Notes: generated by a model not told the origin, from the letters alone. Shown: positions 1 through 11,789, numbered from the stretch's first letter. The stretch: 64,000 bases of DNA from Drechmeria coniospora (GCF_001625195.1 NC_054389.1:9730520-9794519); one strand, 5' to 3'. Numbers and translations: made by a program.

Positions 1-2220
1 CTTGCGCCACGACCGAGGTACTGCAGGCACCTGCACCTGCTGGTACATGCACTGTACGGCTGGGACCCCCCTACGCATCCGGTGCCTTGGCAGTAATGCT
101 GAATGGAAGACGGAGTACGCCGCAGATGCACCTGTAAGTAAGTGTAACTTTGTAGCCCAAGTACTGCAAGTACAGTAAGTGTACTCCGAACTAGGTACTA
201 GGTGCCTAAGTACTTGTAAGTACCGTGCTGCAGGCAGTATTATTAGTTGCAATGGGAGAGAGTGGCGCTCCTGATAGGGAGGCACAAGTATTAATACTAA
301 CAGATATGGTAGCTCGTCTACGGCGTAGTGGCTGGGTACTTGAGTAGGTGCCTTGGTACCTTGTGCTAGTAAACTGATGGGAGTGCCTCCCTAGGAGGTA
401 GGTATCTTCGGCCTACTGGAGATAACCAGCGGCGGTTGATTGTGGCAGTAGTGCCTTGGTGCGGATCCGACATTGCCCGCAACGGCACACCGCAATCGCT
501 GCTGAGCGTTGACGCGGCATTGAATCCTCCACGGTGCATCCTTATCGGCGTTGGGGGTTGATCGACTGCGAGGAGACGTGCAGCCTCAGCCACCAGCTTT
601 TCGTATCCGCCTGAGACAGGGGGTGTTCGGGAACGCACTGTTAGCTTCGTTGGCGAAGCGTTCTTCGAGTCCGCCGCCCAGCCTCTGGCAATGCCTGCAT
701 TGTTCCGTCCATCGGCGATGCTCAAGTACTAACATGAGCGACACCACAGGTTGTGGAGAGTGCATGTACTGCACAGTACATGACACTCCGAGCACTTGCC
801 TCTTGGGTGCATGTACATGTACTTGCATGTCATAATAACGAGTTTCTTGTTCGGGAAACCGAGTGCTGGGCCAGTTGACGGAGCAATGACCTAGTCCCAA
901 CTCGTGTGCGCGCACACCACGTACTGTACTTGCTCATTAGCGGTGCCGCGGGACGGCGAATGATGGTCGTTGTACCGATCGATGCATCCTGGAGGCCTGC
1001 TGGCGCCTGCTCTGGACCCGCTGGCCCGGTTCCGCGTGCTGAAAGCGTGCCGCTGCTGATGGGAGGCCTGGCGTGCCATCACGAGAACGCCGGGACTCGC
1101 ACCCAGGCACTCATCAGAACATACGGGTACGGGTGTGATTTGAGGACGAGTGCGAGGACGAGTGTGCAAACCAGTGCAAGAACGCTACCTGTAGTGGCTA
1201 CTACCACGACCAGGCAGCTGCTGCATCGTCCAGCATCACGTGCTCGCCGTCAAATCACTCGGCCACTTTGGCGCGTCCCCTAATACGCCCCAGATACAGT
1301 ACAAACGGTCTCGAGCTACAGAGTAATTACATCTCATCCGATTCGATCCCAACCCAACCGACTGGCTGTACTTCCGTCCCTCCCCTCTCCGTCTTCTCGC
1401 TTCCTTTCGCCTGCACCCCTGCTCCTCCCCGCTCCTCTCGTCGCGCCACGCGTGCCCGTCGCCGGGTGTGTGTGCCTTCGTCGTCGTCGACGCCTCTTCG
1501 TACGGTCGGTGCCTGCGGCTTATCGGCGCCAACAGCTTGGGCCTCGCCCTCTCGAGGTCTCGACGGCCCTCCGAGTGCCAAAGCCAGCAAGGAGGCGGCC
1601 TGTGACGGGGCCCTGCTGTGGTCGGATGGCAGGCCTTCCACGGGTCCCAAGGGCCAAGAACACCTCCGTATCCACCCATGAACAACTGCCAGGTGGATCG
1701 ACTGCCTTGGTGCCCACGACAAAGGTGCAGGTATACTTGCATGTACTTAGGACCCAAGTGTGAGTGGCGGGTACAGTAAGTACTGTACCTGCTTAGGTAG
1801 GTACTAGGTACAGGTACTCTACAGCATGGGTGTACCTGCGAGTGCTGTAATGCTTAGGTACTTACTGTAGGTTCGTTGTGGTGTTCGTCGCTGCTCTGCA
1901 CTGCCTCTGTATCCGTAGTAGCCGCTCCACGTACGTACAAGTACATGCACAGGTGTACTGCCCTCATGGGCGGTAGCGGTGGAGTACCTGCTAGTGCTTC
2001 CTTTCCATGGTACGCAAGCAGGTACCGACAGTCTACTCTTGTCCCGACAAGTACATGCAGGTACTTGCGGTGCAAGCACTTGCATTGTGCCGAGTATTAC
2101 TAATAGTGGTTGTACACGCAAGAGTTCACCTTGCATGTACAGTACTTACACCTCAAGTCAAGCAAGGTTAGAGGTACCTGTCTGGCCTAAAGCTAAAGAC
2201 GGTGACGCCTCATCCACGCG
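1..2220. other. Intergenic region left of ATG1, GTAC-rich
   Basis: No supportable gene. Short open frames exist on both strands, but several lack an ATG, they overlap each other, and none shows a recognisable motif. The stretch is punctuated by GTAC-rich blocks (about 120-390, 715-835 and 1725-2180) made of steps such as AAGTACTTGTAAGTACC and GGTACTAGGTGCC. A more ordinary, mixed-composition stretch lies between 840 and 1720. Confidence 0.6.
120..2180. repeat. GTAC islands upstream of ATG1 (three blocks)
   Basis: Blocks at about 120-390, 715-835 and 1725-2180 are dense in the tetramer GTAC and in the steps TAAGTAC, GTACTTG, GGTACCT and TGTACATG. Only diverged forms of the 11-mer seen in later islands occur here (for example GTACTCCGAAC near 181). 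They resemble the islands at 15.3, 22.4, 29.0-29.9, 37.7, 43.4, 52.6, 54-55.3 and 60.2-61.7 kb. Function is unknown. Confidence 0.6.
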
Positions 2221-3208
2221 CGCTTGCGCACTGTCCTCCTGACTTGCGGCCCTCGAATTGTTCCTCGTCCTGCCAGATCGACTCTCCGCCTCCATCTTCG
2301 TCATCCACCAAGCTCTTTCTCCTCTCTCCCAGAGGCCGGCGGAAGCAACCCATCGCACGGCGCATGCGTCCCGGTCGCCAACAGGCAACTCGCTCGACCG
2401 TCCGGCTCCGACTCCGACCCCGACTTGACCGAAACGACTGCCCTGGCTGACCGAGCACCTCGTAACGCTTTCCGGCTAGCACCGACCTTTAACCTGCGCG
2501 CACTAACCTGCGCACACCATCCATCGCTCGCCCCAGCGCTCGGCGAACGTTGGAGTGTTAGTCATTTCCTCACGTCGTGCGAGTCAACGCCGCCGCCGAA
2601 CATCGCAGTCGCCTGCCGAAAAAGAAAGCAGCGCCTCGGGGGGCTTTCTCTTCCCGTCCTTCCTTCACTTCGCTTCCCTTCATCGGCTTCTTCGACGCCT
2701 GCAGGCCCATACTCCGGCCCGTACTCTACCCACCCTTTGCTCTCCCGATCCAGCCTGCACGCCCCCCCCCCCCCTCTCGCCTCCGACCCCCTCCAACGCT
2801 CCAACATCCAACGACGGTGATTGCGTCCGATCGATCGACGACATCCCCCCTCGTCCTTCCGCCTCTTGTTCTCCCGCGTCGGCTTCCTGTCGGGTATCAA
2901 CGTCCTACCGGATACCTGCCGTGGCCGAGTCTTCCAAGCAAACCATCGAAGCCGTTTCTCGTTCACGCCTCTGTCGCCCGTTTCTGCCTTGTCGCCACAC
3001 GGACGCCCTCTTTCCGCTACTCATCCTGCTGGCCGTCTCCCCAAGACTGATATCCCGTCTCCTCCGTCGTCGACTGCGCTTGGAAACGTCCGATTACATG
3101 ACGCCTCGAACCGTCGGTTTCCCCCTTCGAGTCTTGTAGGCCCACGGGCTACGGCCGACTTCGTCCGCTTCCTGCGTGCACAGCTGTGCGCCTTGACAGC
3201 TTGAAGCC
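2221..3208 (+). promoter_or_regulatory. Pyrimidine-rich leader of ATG1, with uORF and C-tract
   Basis: A long C/T-rich stretch typical of fungal core promoters and 5' leaders. It contains a C homopolymer at about 2763-2774. A short upstream ORF starts at ATG 3098 and ends with TAG at 3137-3139 (13 codons), 69 nt before the ATG1 start. Longer frames here lack convincing coding character and are shadows of the pyrimidine-rich composition. Transcript boundaries cannot be seen from the sequence. Confidence 0.5.
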
Positions 3209-6200
3209 ATGACGAGTCAACACGATGTCCCACCCTCCAGCTCCCGGAGGTCGAATGGGCGGAACATCGGGCAGTTCGTCATCGACAAGGAGATTGGTAA
3301 AGGCAGCTTTGCCCAGGTATACATGGGTTGGCACAAGGTGCGCCTCTCTCCGCCCCCCCCAAAACCCCCCCCCATGGCCACCTCGGCGTTGGCCAGATCC
3401 TTTGCGGCTCCTGGGTGCTACCCGGCACCTGGGACGCCGTTGCGTGTCCTCGTATCACCGCCTGTCGTATCACGGAATCCTGCATCACTGCCAACCGCAT
3501 CTCGCTGCCTTGCTGACGCTGTGCTGCCGCCGCGCCGTAGGAATCCAAAGCCGCCGTTGCCATCAAATCCGTCGAACTCGCTCGGCTGAACAAAAAGCTC
3601 AAGGAGAATCTCTATGGCGAGATCCAGATTCTCAAGTCCCTCCGCCATCCTCACATCGTCGCCCTCCATGACTGCGTCGAATCCTCGACCCACATCAACC
3701 TCATCATGGAGTACTGCGAGCTCGGAGATCTGTCCTTGTTCATCAAGAAGCGGGACAAGCTCATCACGCATGCGGCCACGCACGAAATGGCCCGCAAGTA
3801 CCCCGTTGCCCCCAACTCTGGTCTGCACGAGGTCGTCATTCGCCATTTCCTCAAGCAGCTGGTCAGTGCCCTCGAGTTCCTGAGGAGCAGAAACTACGTC
3901 CATCGAGACGTGAAGCCGCAAAATTTACTCCTCCTGCCGCCTCAGTCCTTCCGGGACCGGGGCCGCTTCCACATCATGTCGGCCAGCCAGGACTCGCTGA
4001 TACCCTGTGCCGGCCTCGAGTCGCTGCCGATGCTGAAGCTTGCCGACTTTGGTTTCGCCCGCGTCCTGCCCTCGACCTCGTTGGCCGACACCCTTTGCGG
4101 CTCGCCCTTGTACATGGCGCCTGAGATCCTTCGCTACGAACGATACGATGCCAAGGCCGATCTGTGGTCCGTCGGCACCGTCCTCTACGAAATGGTCACC
4201 GGCCGACCTCCCTTCCGCGCGAGGAACCATGTGGAGCTGCTGAGGAAGATCGAGGCGGCCGAGGATGTCATCAAGTTCCCCCGCGAAGTTGTCGTCACCG
4301 CCGATATGAAAGCCCTCATACGGGCGCTGCTCAAGAGAAGTCCGGTGGAACGGCTCAGCTTCGAGAACTTCTTCGCCCATCCCGTCGTTACTGGCGACAT
4401 TCCAGGCTTGATCGAGGATGACGTGCCGAAGCTGTCGAGGAGGGAGCTGGAGACGATCCCGCAGGGTGAAGCCCTCCCCACCGCCTCCTCTCCCGTCGCC
4501 CCTGCGCGATCGAATTCCCAACGCCACACCAGTGCCGAGCCGCCTAGATCTCCCCGAGAGCAGCAGCCGCGGTCGCCACAGACCGGTAATCCAGGTGACG
4601 TCCGGTACCGCCGACAATCGGGCGACGTTCCGCGGCTCGCCCAGTCTCCTCGCGGCGGCGGCGGCGAAGGTTTGGGCATCCGGCGACCGTCCCCCCAGTA
4701 TGCGACTTCGGCGCCAAACTACGTGCCGCAGCTGAGCAGCAGGCCATCGCGTGAGAGGGTCTTGTCTCATGGCACGGCTCCGTCGGAGGCACGCAGGCAT
4801 AATGCCGTCGCTGCCGCGAGTCGCCATGTTGCCGCCGAGGACCAGGCCGCGCAGGATGTCATGTTCGAGAGGGACTACGTCGTTGTCGAAAGGCGACACG
4901 TCGAAGTCAACGCTCTCGCCGACGAGCTGGCCGCAAATCAAGCGCCTCACGGGTCGAAGGGAACGCAGATGGTTCGCAGAAGCACGCAGCAGGGCGCTCC
5001 GACGTCCACGACGGGTGCCGTTTCTTCCGCCCCGGCGTCTCAGACCGCCCTGGTCGCGCAGGGGCGAGCTGGCCAGGGACGACGGGCGTCTTTTGACAAG
5101 GCGCTTGCCTCGAGTCCAAACTCGGCCTCGAGTGCCATATCAAAGGCAATCCAAGATGCCAGCCTCCGACTCTTCGGCTTCAAGGTGGCGCCCGTTCGAG
5201 CGGCGCAGGGCCACTCGCCGCCCATGTATCAGCCTTTCCCGGCCTATCCGACCCCGTCCGCGCCGGTGGCCCTCATCGGGGATGGCAGGGGCAGCAGCCA
5301 GCTGGTCGACGAGGACGTACGAGCCAAGGATGCCATGGAGGAATACGCCGAGAGGAGCGACTGCGTCTATGGCTTCGCCGAAGTCAAGTACAAGCAGCTC
5401 GTTCCTCTCGCGCCGTCGATGGACCACGGGCTCGGAGGCGTCACGGCCGATCAGCTCGCCGAGGAGGAGGACGGTCTGACGGTCGAAGCCGTCGTGTCCC
5501 TGTCGGAAGAGGCCCTGGTTCTCTACGTCAAATCGCTCGCGTTGCTGGCCCGGGCCATGGACATTGCCAGCGTCTGGTGGACCAAGAAGAGTCGAGGCGG
5601 TTCGAGCACGGGCGCGTCCGCGGCCGTGTCGGAGCAAGTGACGCAGAAGATCAACGCCATCGTCCAGTGGGTGCGGCAGCGCTTCAACGAGGTCTTGGAG
5701 AAGTCCGAGATTGTTCGTCTGAGGCTGACCGAGGCCCAGAGGCTGCTGCCGCCGGACCACCCGAGCCACCCGTCCAACCATGGGGAGGATTCCTTCGCGA
5801 CCTCATCGGGTTCCAGCGCGAAGCAGGTGTTCCTCACGCCTGGCATCAGTGCCGAGATGCTCATGTACGATCGTGCTCTGGAGATGAGCCGGGCGGCGGC
5901 AATCGACGAGGTGACGAACGAGAACCTGGCTGGCTGCAAGATCTCGTACGTTACGGCCATTCGTATGCTCGAGGCCGTGCTCGAGGCCGACGACGGCTCC
6001 TCGAGCCGCATGGCCGTCTCAGCTGGCAAGGAGGCTGCTCGCGGCACGAAGGAGCGCGACGGCGATCTCGACAGCGACGAAGAGGCGCATGTGCGAAAAA
6101 GTGAGTGCACCGTCCCGATTTGGACTCTGGACAGCCTCAGGGCACGAGCGAGTCTTGAGCCGACGCTAACTAGTTCCAGTGATAAAAATGATCACCGCCA

Positions 6201-6337
6201 GGCTCGCCTCAGTCACGAAGAAGCAGCAGATGATTGACGAGGCCAACAGCAAGGAGCAGCAGGCTCAGCTGCAGGCTCCGCAGCGTCAAAGCGGCGACGT
6301 GACGCCGCGCAGCGTCCCTTCCTACGGCTCGACCTGA
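3209..6337 (+). CDS. ATG1: Autophagy-initiating Ser/Thr protein kinase ATG1
   Basis: Three exons: 3209-3337, 3541-6100 and 6180-6337, giving 948 residues. Intron 1 is GTGCGC...TAG. Intron 2 is GTGAGT...GCTAAC...CAG. The N-terminal kinase domain has the glycine loop (GKGSFAQVY, about residue 22), the ATP lysine in VAIKS (about 52), HRDVKPQN (about 164), DFGFAR (about 212) and GSPLYMAPE. Between HRD and DFG there is a roughly 35-residue insertion, as I recall for filamentous-fungal ATG1. A long Ser/Pro-rich linker is followed by a helical C-terminus that matches the tandem MIT/EAT region that binds ATG13. ATG1 phosphorylates ATG9 and other targets at the phagophore assembly site and is repressed by TORC1 in nutrient-rich cells. 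The length fits the family. The ATG at 3209 is the first in frame, immediately before the kinase domain. Convergent with the FHA kinase gene. Confidence 0.97.
3338..3540 (+). other. ATG1 intron 1 (203 bp)
   Basis: The donor is GTGCGC after codon 43 and the acceptor CGCCGTAG. At 203 bp it is the longest intron of a conserved gene here, apart from the enoyl-CoA isomerase intron (184 bp). It contains two C homopolymers near its 5' end (about 3352-3360 and 3366-3373). Splicing joins ...WHK to ESKAAVAIK in phase 0 and restores the kinase domain between the glycine loop and the ATP lysine. Confidence 0.9.
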
Positions 6338-7440
6338 GCATGTCGAAGAATGGCGGGACGAAAGCAAGAACAGTTATCACTGCGCGCGCATTTTGCGCTG
6401 CAACTTGCGGCTATTTGATCTGACCACTCTGTATGCCTTGTTTTTGTCTGCGTGCTTGTTTACTCTCATCTTTCTTACATTTCTAAGCCCCAAAACGGCT
6501 GGCGTCTTGGGGTTAATACGCTGTGGGTTGCATCGCCGCAGGTTGAGCGTCACTCTACCCGAGCGTTTACTGGTGGTAGTTTTGGCTTTTTTTTTTTCTC
6601 ATATTGGCCTGGTCGGCGGCCCTGAGGTTGGAGCTCACGAGGCGTTCACGGTCGGCAAGACTTCACTTGATTGTTGGTTCTTTGGTACATTTTCCCCAAC
6701 TTCAGGAGACATGGGCGAAGTTGCTTTGCGGGATCCATATCGGTCCCTGCCCTCTCATGCAGGTCATTTGCGAGACCTATGCGTCTTTCGGTTTGCATAC
6801 ATGTCAAATTCATATCAATGGTCCGCTCCACGCAGACCCGGTTGGGTGGAAGCTCCTGGGTGAGACGGTGCGAAGGTGAACGAAACGCGACGGAGCACGA
6901 TGGGACAAAGGCATGATGGGGATATGACTGCCCGCAGAATGTACAAGATAGATTGCACAGAAGTCGAGTGGCTAGGCTAGCCCACAGTGATACCAATAGG
7001 AAAGGGATGCTTCCACACGAAAGGGCCAGAGGGTGCGTCTATCTGTTGTGGTCCATTTGGTCACCAATGCACTTGACGTGCTGCCGAATTCGTTCAACGG
7101 TTCGCATCGGCCGACGATATGATCCTTTGTCAACTGACCTGTCCAGGCGTACAACTTGTACATGGGCTGGGTATTCGCGGTGATCGGGAAACACGACGGC
7201 GCAGGAGATGCTATTTCGTATCGCAAAGGAAGTCGGGCATATTTCTCATTTAAGCCGTCTGATTCATCAACCAGCGCGATATCGATTGCCTAATTGTGCG
7301 TGTCCGATGACCCACAGACGATGGACAAGAGAATGCAGGACGGCATGGCCACAGGCCGTAAGGACCTCATATGGCGGCGCACCACGAGTCAGAAAAAAAG
7401 TGACGACGAACAAGAGCATTACCGAAAAGGAGCACGAGGA
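6338..7440. other. ATG1-relict spacer, no gene seen
   Basis: The 3' flank of ATG1. It includes a run of T at about 6588-6597, then mixed-composition sequence with only short conflicting frames. No GTAC island is present. Confidence 0.5.
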
Positions 7441-8215
7441 GCTGTGAGCGTAAGACGAGAGACGTCGACGATGGAAGTGCACGCAGCAGATGGAACACAC
7501 GGCGCAAATACAAACGGCAGTTCACCGTCTCCACGCGACGGGTTCATCAACGAGACACACCGACTGGCTGATGCGCAGCACAACGAACGCTTGGAGTTAG
7601 GTCGTCCGGAGAGCGAGTTCGTCAACGCGCACACAAACCGGATGGCGGAGCTGCAGCATGAGGTGGACCAGCTGTGGATGAGAAACCAGGAGCGAATCGA
7701 GGCTTTGGAGCCCCTTTACGTCGAGGGGTCACCGGTACGGGGGGCGCAGCGAGGCCTGCGGTTCGCGCCACATCATTTCCAGCACAGCGGCCAGCATGCC
7801 GCTGTGCTTCAACCGCGACGTCAAACAGACGGCCTGCTCGATACCTGTGCTCGCCCCCCGCTACGCCTGGGTCCGCCGCGAGGGGTGGGGTTGGTTGCGA
7901 TGCCGGCGAGCCGGCGAGGGGTGCCTGCTGCCAGTGGCTGATCTCGTCTTCATGGACCACAACGAGGCGGACCCGAAATCGTAGAGCATGCTGGATCCGG
8001 TCCGGGGCACCAAGCCGGACGTGCTATGGGGGTTGCTCGATCAGAAGGACGGCGTGCAACTCAAGGGCACGGGTCGGGCGTGCAGATCGAGGTGCCGACT
8101 GCCTCGCTTGTATTGCCGACGCCGATGCCGACGCCGAAGCAGAGAAATTTCAACGACTGGGAGTATGGGGAGGATGAAGTGAGAGATCCGGAGTCGTATT
8201 AGAAGTACAGCCAGA
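7441..8215 (+). pseudogene. Possible decayed coding relict, unknown family
   Basis: From ATG 7471 one frame reads as plausible protein for about 90 codons (Glu/Arg-rich, helical, e.g. RMAELQHEVDQLWMRNQE). The protein-like character then appears to pass to other frames: around 7796-7981 (KQTACSIPVLAPRYAW...), 7988-8065 after a TAG (MLDPVRGTKPDVLWGLLD), and about 8080-8200 (NFNDWEYGEDEVRDPESY, then TAG). Stops and frame changes without good splice signals between the segments suggest a degraded gene. Alternatives are a multi-exon gene I failed to splice, or chance open frames in GC-rich DNA. I do not recognise the family. Confidence 0.3.
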
Positions 8216-8795
8216 ACTGGCGATTGGCTAGGCGGTAAACCGTACGCCTGCATTACATCTGCTCCTGAACGAACATTAGCACACGTACAGGACAGAGAAC
8301 GCAGATCTTTGTACTCCAATATTAATGGAATCGTACTCCATACTTGCCTGTAATTAAACCCGAAGGGGGCTTCTGCTCGGAAGGGGCACAAGCATGCCAT
8401 ATTCATGCTTGCGACTGAAACGGATCAACAATATTGGTAAATACGCTCCTCCATCTCATAACTGCTTCGCAGATGTTCAACAAATGACCATCTACCCCCA
8501 CCATGAATCGTCATCCATTCATTATGTGTGTCATGCAAACAAGCGAATAGACGACTATACCGAGGGTTCAAGTTTGAGGATGTCCCAATGATAGGACATA
8601 CAAATTCAACTCCATGTTGCAGAAAATTTGCGCCTGATGTGCCATGATGAGTCCTCATTGATCTAGCTTTCGCCCCAATACCATCCCGAAAACCTAAAAC
8701 TCAGCGGCGAATCAAAAAAAAATAGGAATAGATGCCTTGAAAAGAGGAAATATTCCGTGTGTTGGGAATTGCCCTATGTCAACGTGTTTTATATC
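8216..8795. other. AT-richer spacer, no gene seen
   Basis: Lower GC than the flanks, with short A-runs (8715-8723). No credible ORF. Two TACTCC half-motifs occur near 8311 and 8334, but there is no GTAC island. Confidence 0.5.
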
Positions 8796-11094
8796 TCAAC
8801 GAAGCAGAAACGGCGATGTGATGCTGGTAGATGGTTTTGCCTGTTCGCACGTTTTTTTCGAGCTCCTTCCAGTGGCCATCGGAAGCGTTGATGTCGTTGG
8901 TTTGTCGACTACAAACCCGGCATCCGCTCGCTTCAACGTCTCGATTACTTGCTCCCTCTGGGTTGCAGCAACTCCGACACCGGGATCGGTCTGCCGTTCG
9001 AGACCGGGAAATGGAAGAAGTGCTGCCTCCTTGATCCTCACCTTGCATCTTTTCAATCGTCTAGGCACGGCCTGATTGAGCATTGTGGCCGAGTATGCGG
9101 GCTCTCCGGGGTTGTATGCGCCGTCACGGGACGCTGGAAGGTTTATGGGGGTTGTATCCGTTATGGAGGTGTTCACTCGAGGTTCCATGCTCGGTATCGA
9201 CTCAAAGAAGGACGGATCCCTGTTCCGAATTCCCTCCGGCACACTCTTGTCGGGTCGTCTCCTTTCACTGTGGAGATACTGCGAGCACTTCTCAGGGTCA
9301 AACCGATCGCTCAAGCGCAAAAGTTGCTGCTCAAACTCTGACTTCGCCCGATGCTTTCCCAACACGTCTGGCAGTTCAAAAGCCATCGGCTTCAAAAGTA
9401 TCTGTATTTTCCAATCGCCTGTGGCTTTGCGGTCCAGCTCTTGAAACCAATCAAGGTACTTCTCTGGCTTGCAGAGCCAGTCGTGATCCTGAGCCGCAGC
9501 AGCAGATAGTCGCTCTTCGGGCCCGATTCGCAGGCATCCTCGAACAAATCGTTCGCAAGCTGGAGTAAAATCGTCCGCCTCGCCAAATACGCTGTTGTCG
9601 AGAAAGATGTCGAGCCACTGTTGACTCAGTTGATCGAGTGCTTGTATGCCTATATCCATGTGGTGCGTGAGTAAGGTCAACGCGACGACACCCAAAGACC
9701 ACATGTCGACAGCAAAGGTCTGCGCTTGGTGCTTCTTGGAAATTTCCCTGCGGCGCATTAGTGGCTCATATTCCGTTAACAACGCACCAAATGGCCACAG
9801 TTACTTACGGCGCCTGGAAGTTGGGCGTGCCTGCACGAGTGAGCATTCTGCTTCGACGCGGAACCGCACAAGCTCCAAAGTCCGAGAGCATCACTCGGTG
9901 GCAGTTGATCCAGGGCGAATATGCCAAAAGGATATTCTCCGGCTTCAAGTCGCGATGGACAACGCCTTTCATGTGGAGGTAATAAAGTGCGCAAACTATC
10001 TGCCGGATGATGACTCGACTTTCATTTTCGCCAACCGCAGTCTCGGTGCCGTGCCGGTGGATAAAGGACCACAGGTCGCCTCCGGTGGCCAGTTCTGTGA
10101 ACGTATACCTGATTCTCGTTAGTCTCGTACAAAAGCTTGGGGAACGGCCTCAAGTGCATACAGGGAGTAAGGCGAAATCACCGCATCGATGTAGGGTACG
10201 ATGTTGGGCTGTACGGACAGTTAGATCATACCTTGGTGTGCCAGAGAGTGGGTAAACAATACGTACGTGTTGCAGTTGTCTGAGAACATCAGTTTCCTGC
10301 AACTTCCTTCTCAACTCCTCCTTGTCGTTCTTGTCTTTGGTCGACCTCAAGTTAACAAGTTTGCAGACGACTTGTTTTTTGGTCGCAACCTCGACGGCAA
10401 GATACACAATACCGTCTGCTCCTTGGCCAAGGCAGCGCTGGGTAAGGAGGTACTTATCTTCAAAAAACTTGCAGCAAGTCAGCAGCTCGCAATTGACAAC
10501 ATTTTCTTGTGTCAGCACGTACACGGGTCTCTGCGCGCTGAATGTCAGTCAAGGGGTAACGTGGTTGGGGTCTTTTATCACAGAACGTGAGGCGCCAATG
10601 CGGGCGAAGCTCGATAATATCGCCGTGCTCCAGAAGATAGCCAGACGACATCCTCGAGTCATCCCCGACACGAATATCATTGACATACGTTCCGTTGGAT
10701 GAGTTTCGGTCGCGAACGTACACAAGGCTGTCCGTTTGGTCGTACTCCACCACGTATACTTCGCAGTGTGTACGCGAAACCAGGTTTTCTGCATCGTCAC
10801 GAATAAAAAGACTGTAGAAAGCGGTATCAGCTCATTGTGTCCTGGTATTGAACGATGCAGAAAACGTACTCTGAGTCCGGATCGCGTCCAATCTTCAAGA
10901 TCTTGTGATCCCATATCGGAATGAGGTCTATAATTACTTTAGTAAGGCACAAGAGTACTCCAGGTCAGCCACAGCTCCGGCTTACCGTGGAATTCTTCGT
11001 CTCTCTTTCGACTGTCACTCAAAAGAAGGCATCTGTCCGGTACATCATTCCCCGGTGCGTGTGGTTGACCGCTTGTCATCAGTGGGGACTCCAT
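8796..11094 (-). CDS. FHA-domain Ser/Thr kinase, Chk2/Rad53/Mek1-type
   Basis: Seven exons on the minus strand: 11094-10986, 10927-10870, 10811-10587, 10537-10267, 10208-10162, 10108-9809 and 9747-8796. They sum to 1962 nt, 653 residues. The N-terminal FHA domain (about 37-130) shows the KIGRDPDSD strand, SRTHCEVY and RNSSNGTYVN phosphothreonine-binding motifs. The kinase domain has LGQGADGIVYLAV (about 160), VCK as the likely ATP lysine, HPNIVPY, HRDLKPEN (about 287), SDFG (about 312) and APEISKK (about 335). A C-terminal tail of roughly 220 residues has no domain I know. FHA-kinase order is that of checkpoint and meiotic kinases (Rad53/Cds1/Mek1); I cannot decide which. Introns are 49-61 bp. 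Five have good donors and one uses GTTCTG. An upstream in-frame codon at 11217 is a possible alternative start. Divergent from RPL41. Confidence 0.88.
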
Positions 11095-11653
11095 GGTAAA
11101 CCGGCTCGTGGGTGGAGAGTCGTGTAAGTGAGGTTGTCGTGAGAGAGCATAAGCAATAAGTGACTTGTGAGGACTCAGCTTTGCAACCGAAAAAAAGCCA
11201 TGTATCGGAGAAATCAAGCACTTTTCGCATGCCCATAATTCTTGGATATGCCAGAATCATTCAGAACACAAGGCTCGAGCGGTCTGCTTCACCACTGCTC
11301 CTGCCACAGTTTTACTATTACTTACTTACCTACATACAGTGAATTTCTACGGTGCGAATATCAGACGCACTGTGTAACACTGCACGGACCGCCAAGACCA
11401 CAAAAAGCCACGTGACCATCAGGGGTTTCATGCCCTACCGGAAATGGACATTGCTTAAGCTCTAGAATTTCCCCCGTTTCTTCTTGTTGCACCTCATCCA
11501 AACACGATTCTCATCCACGAACCGGTAAGTTTGCGATGCATCCCTAAAAGAGCAATCGCAATTCGAGCTTGCCAATCGGCAAGCAATGCATTCGATAGCA
11601 CTTTCTCCCCTCTGCATGGGCTCCTGCTGACTTGTTTCCCATCAGAGTTCAAG
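11095..11653. other. Divergent promoter region, FHA kinase / RPL41
   Basis: A 560 bp region between two divergent starts. Near 11462-11520 a CT-rich stretch precedes the RPL41 5' exon. An intron lies in the RPL41 leader (GTAAGT at 11525 to CAG at 11645), which is common for ribosomal protein genes of filamentous fungi. Confidence 0.5.
11525..11645 (+). other. 5'-UTR intron of RPL41
   Basis: Canonical GTAAGT donor at 11525, CTGAC branch-like site at 11627-11631 and CAG acceptor ending at 11645, eight nt before the ATG. The frame is open upstream of the ATG, but RPL41 is 25 residues in known eukaryotes, so this part is read as leader. Confidence 0.65.
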
Positions 11654-11789
11654 ATGAGAGCCAAATGGAGGAAGAAGCGCGTTCGTCGCCTCAAGCGTAA
11701 GAGAAGAAAGATGCGTGCCCGATCGTAAGTTTGATGATGCATATTCAATGCGACTAGTACTCCGTACTGACAGCTGTTACAGCAAGTAA
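11654..11789 (+). CDS. RPL41: 60S ribosomal protein L41 (eL41)
   Basis: A 25-residue, extremely basic peptide (starts MRAKWRKKRVRRLK, ends ARSK) that matches eL41, the smallest ribosomal protein, a single helix bridging the two ribosomal subunits. Exons are 11654-11724 and 11783-11789. The intron (GTAAGT...CTGAC...TTACAG) splits the penultimate codon, and the last exon carries one base, AAG and TAA. Without splicing the frame ends at TAA 11726-11728, giving a 24-residue product that lacks only the final Lys. The intron carries a copy of the GTACTCCGTAC motif at 11757-11767. Expected to be expressed constitutively. Confidence 0.96.
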
